DNA from: JBEKEX01 sp050013615
Lineage (GTDB): Bacteria > Chloroflexota > Anaerolineae > Anaerolineales > Anaerolineaceae
Direction of reading: 5' to 3'
DNA: 8,087 bases
Assembly: GCA_050013615.1 (NCBI GenBank)
Contig: JBEKEX010000184.1
Coordinates: 1-8,087, forward strand
Part shown: one piece after another, positions 4,964 to 8,087 of the stretch
Position numbering within the stretch: position 1 is the stretch's first letter
Layout: each line of letters opens with the position of its first letter
The notes under the pieces: generated by a model
The model's database searches: none
What the model was told of the DNA's origin: nothing
What the model saw: the letters and a program-made list of their open reading frames with translations, nothing else
Program-made: the position numbers and the translations under genes

Positions 4964-6592
4964 ATGCCAAAAAATATTCAAGCCTGGCTTGATGCCCGCA
5001 ACTACTCCCCCGAAGCCCTGGCGACTGCTCGCCTGGTATTGGAAGACGTGCGCCACGGCCGGGACGTGGCCGCGGCCGTGCGCCGCCACCCATTGGCCGG
5101 CGGCGGTTACGTTCCCAAACATGCCATCGTGTCGGTTTACCGCCAGTTGATCGAGAGCGGCGAATGGGAAAAAGACCCGGCGCTGCTGGCGCGCATCCGC
5201 ATGAAGCCGATCCGCTCCCTGTCGGGAGTCACCACCGTCACCGTGTTGACCAAGCCATATCCTTGCCCGGGGCAATGCATCTTCTGCCCCAGTGATGCGC
5301 GCATGCCCAAAAGTTATCTGCCGGATGAGCCGGGGGCGGCGCGTGCCTTCCAAAACCAGTTCGATCCTTATTTACAAGTCAAATCCCGGCTGGATTCTTA
5401 CCTGGCCGTCGGCCACCCCATCGACAAGATCGAGCTGCTCATCCTGGGCGGCACCTGGACGGCTTACCCTCCGGATTACCAGGAGTGGTTCGTCCGGCGC
5501 TGTCTGGACGCCATGAACGGCACGACTTCTGCCGACCTGGCCGAAGCGCAAGCCGCCAATGAAGAAGCCGCCAGCCGCAACGTCGGCTTGGTGATCGAGA
5601 CCCGCCCGGATGAGATCACGTTTCCGGTGTTGGCGCGCCTGCGGGCCCTGGGCGTCACCAAGGTGCAGATGGGTGCCCAAAGCCTGGACGAGCACATTCT
5701 GGCCCTCAATCAGCGCGGCCACACCCCCACCGATACGCTGCGGGCCTGCGCCACGCTGCGCGCCGCCGGTTTCAAGATCGTATTGCACTGGATGCCCAAC
5801 CTGTTGGGCGCCACCCTCGAATCCGACCACACCGATTTCGTCCGCCTGTGGCTGGGTTTCTGTCCGGACGAGATCAAGATCTACCCCACCCAACTTTTGG
5901 AGGGCACCGACCTGTACACTTATTGGCAGCACGGTGACTATCACCCCTATAGCACGGAAGAACTGGTCAACCTGATCGCCGACCTGAAGCCGACCATCCC
6001 ACCTTACTGCCGCGTGGACCGCGTAATCCGCGACATCCCCTCGCCGCACGTGGTGGCGGGCAACAAGCGTTCCAGCCTGCGCCAGGACGTTCTGGCAGAG
6101 CTGGCGCGCCGCGGCCAGAGCTGCGGCTGCATCCGCTGCCACGAGGTTCGCGGCAAGACGGTCGTCCCGGAGACACTGCGCCTGGACGACACCACCTACA
6201 ACCCCGTCGATGCCGAGGAGCATTTCCTGCACTACCGTACCCCCGACGACCACATTGCCGGTTACCTGCGCTTATCGTTACCTCAGCAAGCTGGGGAACA
6301 GCCGTCATTGGATAGCAATTTGCCCTCCGCCGCTGAGTTCCTGCCTGATCTGAAAAATGCGGCTCTGATCCGCGAGGTGCATGTGTATGGACAGGCGCTG
6401 GGCGTGGGCCGCGAGCAGCATGGCGCCGCCCAGCACATCGGTTTGGGCACCACGCTGCTGCAAAAGGCAGAAGAGATCGCCCGCGCCCACGGGTTCCGCC
6501 GCCTGGCAGTCATTTCGGCCATCGGCACGCGCAAGTATTATGAAGCCCGTGGCTTCCAGCGCGGCCAGCTTTACATGGTAAAAGAGATATAA
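4964..6592 (+). CDS. elp3: Elp3-family tRNA uridine-34 carboxymethyltransferase (radical SAM plus GNAT)
   Basis: This 542-residue stand-alone Elp3 uses acetyl-CoA and radical SAM chemistry to place a carboxymethyl group on C5 of the wobble uridine (cm5U34). An N-terminal tRNA-binding region (about 1-85) leads into the radical SAM domain, where C101-PGQ-C105-IF-C108 provides the 4Fe-4S cysteines, followed by PSDARMPKSYLP as in Dehalococcoides Elp3. Further Elp3 signatures are LILGGTWTAYP (159-169), VGLVIETRPDEI (207-218), LNQRGHTPTDT (248-258), LHWMPNLLG (274-282), KIYPTQLLEGT (305-315) and DRVIRDIPSPHV (352-363). C387, C389 and C392 form a cysteine cluster that may bind a metal. The GNAT domain (about 465-542) has EVHVYG, the acetyl-CoA loop QHIGLG (490-495) and GTRKYYEARGF (521-531). 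The length fits full Elp3 and no key residue is missing. Most bacteria use MnmE/MnmG at U34, so Elp3 is a rare alternative. It is divergent from a Trm9-like methyltransferase, with 58 bases between start codons. The first ATG gives a start matching homologues. Confidence 0.97.
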   Translation: MPKNIQAWLDARNYSPEALATARLVLEDVRHGRDVAAAVRRHPLAGGGYVPKHAIVSVYRQLIESGEWEKDPALLARIRMKPIRSLSGVTTVTVLTKPYPCPGQCIFCPSDARMPKSYLPDEPGAARAFQNQFDPYLQVKSRLDSYLAVGHPIDKIELLILGGTWTAYPPDYQEWFVRRCLDAMNGTTSADLAEAQAANEEAASRNVGLVIETRPDEITFPVLARLRALGVTKVQMGAQSLDEHILALNQRGHTPTDTLRACATLRAAGFKIVLHWMPNLLGATLESDHTDFVRLWLGFCPDEIKIYPTQLLEGTDLYTYWQHGDYHPYSTEELVNLIADLKPTIPPYCRVDRVIRDIPSPHVVAGNKRSSLRQDVLAELARRGQSCGCIRCHEVRGKTVVPETLRLDDTTYNPVDAEEHFLHYRTPDDHIAGYLRLSLPQQAGEQPSLDSNLPSAAEFLPDLKNAALIREVHVYGQALGVGREQHGAAQHIGLGTTLLQKAEEIARAHGFRRLAVISAIGTRKYYEARGFQRGQLYMVKEI

Positions 6593-6593
6593 T
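6588..6593 (+). promoter_or_regulatory. Possible -10 box for the nitroreductase
   Basis: TATAAT at 6588-6593 overlaps the elp3 stop codon (6590-6592). No good -35 stands at 16-18 bases. If used, the transcript would start near 6600 and carry AAGGAG (6631-6636), 4 bases before the nitroreductase ATG. Read-through from elp3 is equally possible. Confidence 0.3.
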
Positions 6594-6640
6594 TTTCGAT
6601 ACACAAGGGTGTAAAACACAACAAGTCAACAAGGAGCCAT

Positions 6641-7150
6641 ATGGATACAATCGAAGCCATCATGAGCCGGCGCTCTGTACGCCAGTTCACCAATGAACCG
6701 GTAACCAAGGAACAGATCGATATTTTGCTGCACGCCGCCATGCAGGCGCCCTCCGCCGGCAACGGCCAACCCTGGCACTTTGTGGTGGTCCAGGAGCGTG
6801 CCACACTCGATCAAATCCCCAACGTCCACCCTTACGCCCAAATGCTCAAGGAAGCACCCCTGGCCATCCTGGTCTGTGGAAGCGAAGCGCAAACCCGCTA
6901 CGCCAATTACTGGACGCTGGATTGCTCGGCGGCTACCCAAAACCTGCTGCTGGCCGCACACGCCATTGGTCTGGGGAGTGTCTGGCTGGGCATCCACCCC
7001 AATGAAGAGCGCATCGCCAGTATCATGAAGCTCATCCCACTGCCCGAAAAAGTTCATCCTCTGTCGCTGGTGGCTGTTGGACACCCGCGCGAGATGCCCG
7101 CCCGCACCAACCGGTATAAACCGGAGCGCGTCCATTACGAACACTGGTAA
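6641..7150 (+). CDS. Nitroreductase family FMN-dependent oxidoreductase
   Basis: This 169-residue single-domain nitroreductase uses NAD(P)H through bound FMN to reduce nitro groups, quinones or similar acceptors in the cytoplasm. The natural substrate cannot be told. The N-terminus has the typical SRRSVRQF (9-16), with basic residues binding FMN phosphate. PSAGNGQPWHFVVV (37-50) is the second FMN-binding loop. QNLLLAAHAIGLGSVWLG (100-117) is the helix and strand contacting the flavin, and VAVGHPRE (144-151) is near the C-terminus. Length is normal for the small members, which work as homodimers. AAGGAG at 6631-6636 lies 4 bases before the ATG, a strong ribosome site that fixes the start. It follows elp3 by 48 bases and may be transcribed with it or from the -10 box at the elp3 stop; no functional link to elp3 is evident. 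Confidence 0.95.
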   Translation: MDTIEAIMSRRSVRQFTNEPVTKEQIDILLHAAMQAPSAGNGQPWHFVVVQERATLDQIPNVHPYAQMLKEAPLAILVCGSEAQTRYANYWTLDCSAATQNLLLAAHAIGLGSVWLGIHPNEERIASIMKLIPLPEKVHPLSLVAVGHPREMPARTNRYKPERVHYEHW

Positions 7151-7166
7151 GCCGGCTTCATAAAGG

Positions 7167-7194
7167 TTCACGTTAAACCTTACAATTTTATAAA
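7167..7194 (+). promoter_or_regulatory. Weak candidate promoter for the membrane sensor gene
   Basis: TTCACG (7167-7172) and TATAAA (7189-7194) are 16 bases apart, each near consensus. Transcription would start near 7201, inside the following inverted repeat, giving a leader of about 40 bases. No clear Shine-Dalgarno is near the ATG at 7240 (AGG at 7224-7226 is 13 bases away). Confidence 0.35.
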
Positions 7195-7223
7195 GTCCGA
7201 TTGCTTTCATTTGCATCGGATTT
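7193..7223. repeat. Hairpin-forming inverted repeat before the sensor gene
   Basis: TCCGAT (7196-7201) and GC (7203-7204) pair with GC (7213-7214) and ATCGGA (7215-7220), with a single bulged T and an 8-base loop. The outer A-T pairs and one G-U pair (7193-7195 with 7221-7223) extend the stem to about 11 bp. It is flanked by A and T bases like an intrinsic terminator, but the T run is only three. It could end the nitroreductase transcript or be a regulatory site for the sensor gene. Confidence 0.5.
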
Positions 7224-7239
7224 AGGTTAAGATTCTTTC

Positions 7240-8087
7240 ATGCAGACTGCAGAGTTTCCGTTCCTGTCTGATTGGATCGTCATCTCTCTGCGATGGCTGG
7301 CTGAACTTGGGGTTCTTGCAGTCCTGGCCGTTACAGGCACTTTCAATGTTGGCTATGGGGCAATGTTGTTCCTGCTGACGGCCTGGAATACCGCCATGAC
7401 CGTGATTGCCATGCTCAATAAACGCATCCCCGACCAGCGCCAGATAAGCGTTGGGCTCGATGCGTTTGCCGCCTTGGCCCTTTTCACCCTGGGGGGCGGC
7501 TCGGCCGGCAACTTTCTCTGGGTTGGAGTGATCCCGTTATTATCATCAGCCATTTACTTCAATTGGGGCATTTGCCTGGGGACTGCTGCAGTGCTCTCGG
7601 TGCTGCAAATCGGGATTGCAGCGTTGGTCACACCCGGCGCTTTTTCCACCAATGCTCTGTGGCTGGTACTTACCATTGCGCTTAACGCCGGCGTCGCTTT
7701 GATGGCCGGCTATGCCAGCCATACGACAGTCAGAGCCATCCATAATCTCTATGAAGAGCAGGCAAATAAACGCAAAGAATCCGAGCAAAAATTGCAGCAG
7801 CAGGAACGCGACCACATCAAGGCGCTGTATCATCTCATCAACACTCTGAGTGCCACATTGAATTACCAGGTAGTGCTGAATACCGCCCTCGACCTGAGCA
7901 TGACCGCCCTGGGCAGCAGCGATTCTCCCAGTATGTACATGGTCAGCGCCGTGCTGCTGTTTGGCGAGCATGACCTGGCAGTAGGCGCCTCGCGCCGCCT
8001 GACTGCCGTCGACCAGCGCGCCGCGTTCCCGGCAGAAAAAGGTGCCCTCCGCAACGTTTTGGAAACTGGCGAGTCCAAGCTGGTGAA
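7240..8087 (+). CDS. Membrane-anchored sensor protein with GAF-like domain, cut at the right edge
   Basis: An open frame starting ATG at 7240 runs to the window end without a stop, and 282 residues are visible. Residues 12-160 contain about five or six hydrophobic segments (roughly 13-33, 39-59, 73-88, 91-107, 109-130 and 138-160), so it is an integral membrane input domain of unassigned type. A charged, Gln/Glu/Lys-rich helix (169-197, e.g. KRKESEQKLQQQERD) is a probable coiled-coil signalling linker. From about 198 the sequence LYHLINTLSATLNYQVVLNTALDLSMTALG is the typical opening of a GAF domain; the following segment (MVSAVLLFGEHDLAVGASRRL) fits its central strands. In Chloroflexota this layout normally continues into a histidine kinase or a GGDEF-type output, but that part is outside the window. 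No second gene is visible to name a partner regulator. The gene lies 89 bases after the nitroreductase, beyond a hairpin, so it is probably separately transcribed. Confidence 0.85.
   Translation, partial: MQTAEFPFLSDWIVISLRWLAELGVLAVLAVTGTFNVGYGAMLFLLTAWNTAMTVIAMLNKRIPDQRQISVGLDAFAALALFTLGGGSAGNFLWVGVIPLLSSAIYFNWGICLGTAAVLSVLQIGIAALVTPGAFSTNALWLVLTIALNAGVALMAGYASHTTVRAIHNLYEEQANKRKESEQKLQQQERDHIKALYHLINTLSATLNYQVVLNTALDLSMTALGSSDSPSMYMVSAVLLFGEHDLAVGASRRLTAVDQRAAFPAEKGALRNVLETGESKLV

Noticed and set aside
5372..6253. Minus-strand open frame of 293 codons inside elp3
   Set aside because: Antisense to intact radical SAM motifs in a high-GC gene; no ribosome site and a low-complexity G/V/Q/A-rich translation.
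7163..7181. AAGGTT/AACCTT inverted repeat as terminator of the nitroreductase
   Set aside because: Only 6 AT-rich pairs with a 7-base loop and no adjacent T run; too weak to call.
6626..7216. Minus-strand 196-codon frame opposite the nitroreductase
   Set aside because: Shadow of a full nitroreductase with a good ribosome site; no supporting signal of its own.

Overview
The window looks like a chromosomal segment from a Chloroflexota (probably Anaerolineae-type) bacterium. The evidence is moderate GC content, a stand-alone bacterial Elp3 closely resembling the Dehalococcoides type, and a PH-domain membrane protein and a DegT aminotransferase of a style I associate with that phylum. This placement is recognition by eye, not a search. 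There are no mobile elements, CRISPR arrays, rRNA or tRNA genes, and no gene-free stretch longer than about 150 bases. Eight protein genes are supported. Two of them, at the left and right edges, are cut by the window.

Left block, minus strand: a DegT/DnrJ/EryC1/StrS-type PLP aminotransferase (799-1980) overlaps a truncated PH-domain-like membrane protein (1-805) that has no conventional start codon. A 140-base divergent region with an 8-bp inverted repeat and an almost perfect -10 box separates the aminotransferase from a trans-sulfuration PLP enzyme on the plus strand (2122-3210). That enzyme appears to have lost about 45-50 residues in frame. It converges, with 21 bases between, on a solitary beta-class DNA methyltransferase (3232-4110, minus).

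Central block: a small class I SAM methyltransferase (4150-4905, minus) is divergent from Elp3 (4964-6592, plus), and their -10 boxes overlap. The methyltransferase carries FSQTR near its N-terminus and a RYVHLFSRAEL segment near its C-terminus, both closely resembling eukaryotic Trm9/ALKBH8. Trm9 methylates the cm5U34 that Elp3 makes in tRNA. The pair may therefore be a compact bacterial route to mcm5U34, and this is the most interesting inference in the window.

Right block, plus strand: a single-domain nitroreductase (6641-7150) follows Elp3. After a short intergenic region with a hairpin comes a membrane sensor with a multi-helix N-terminus, a coiled coil and the beginning of a GAF-like domain, running off the right edge (7240-8087). 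Two minus-strand genes (the DNA methyltransferase and the Trm9-like gene) have TATAAT only 6-7 bases before their ATG, which suggests leaderless transcripts.
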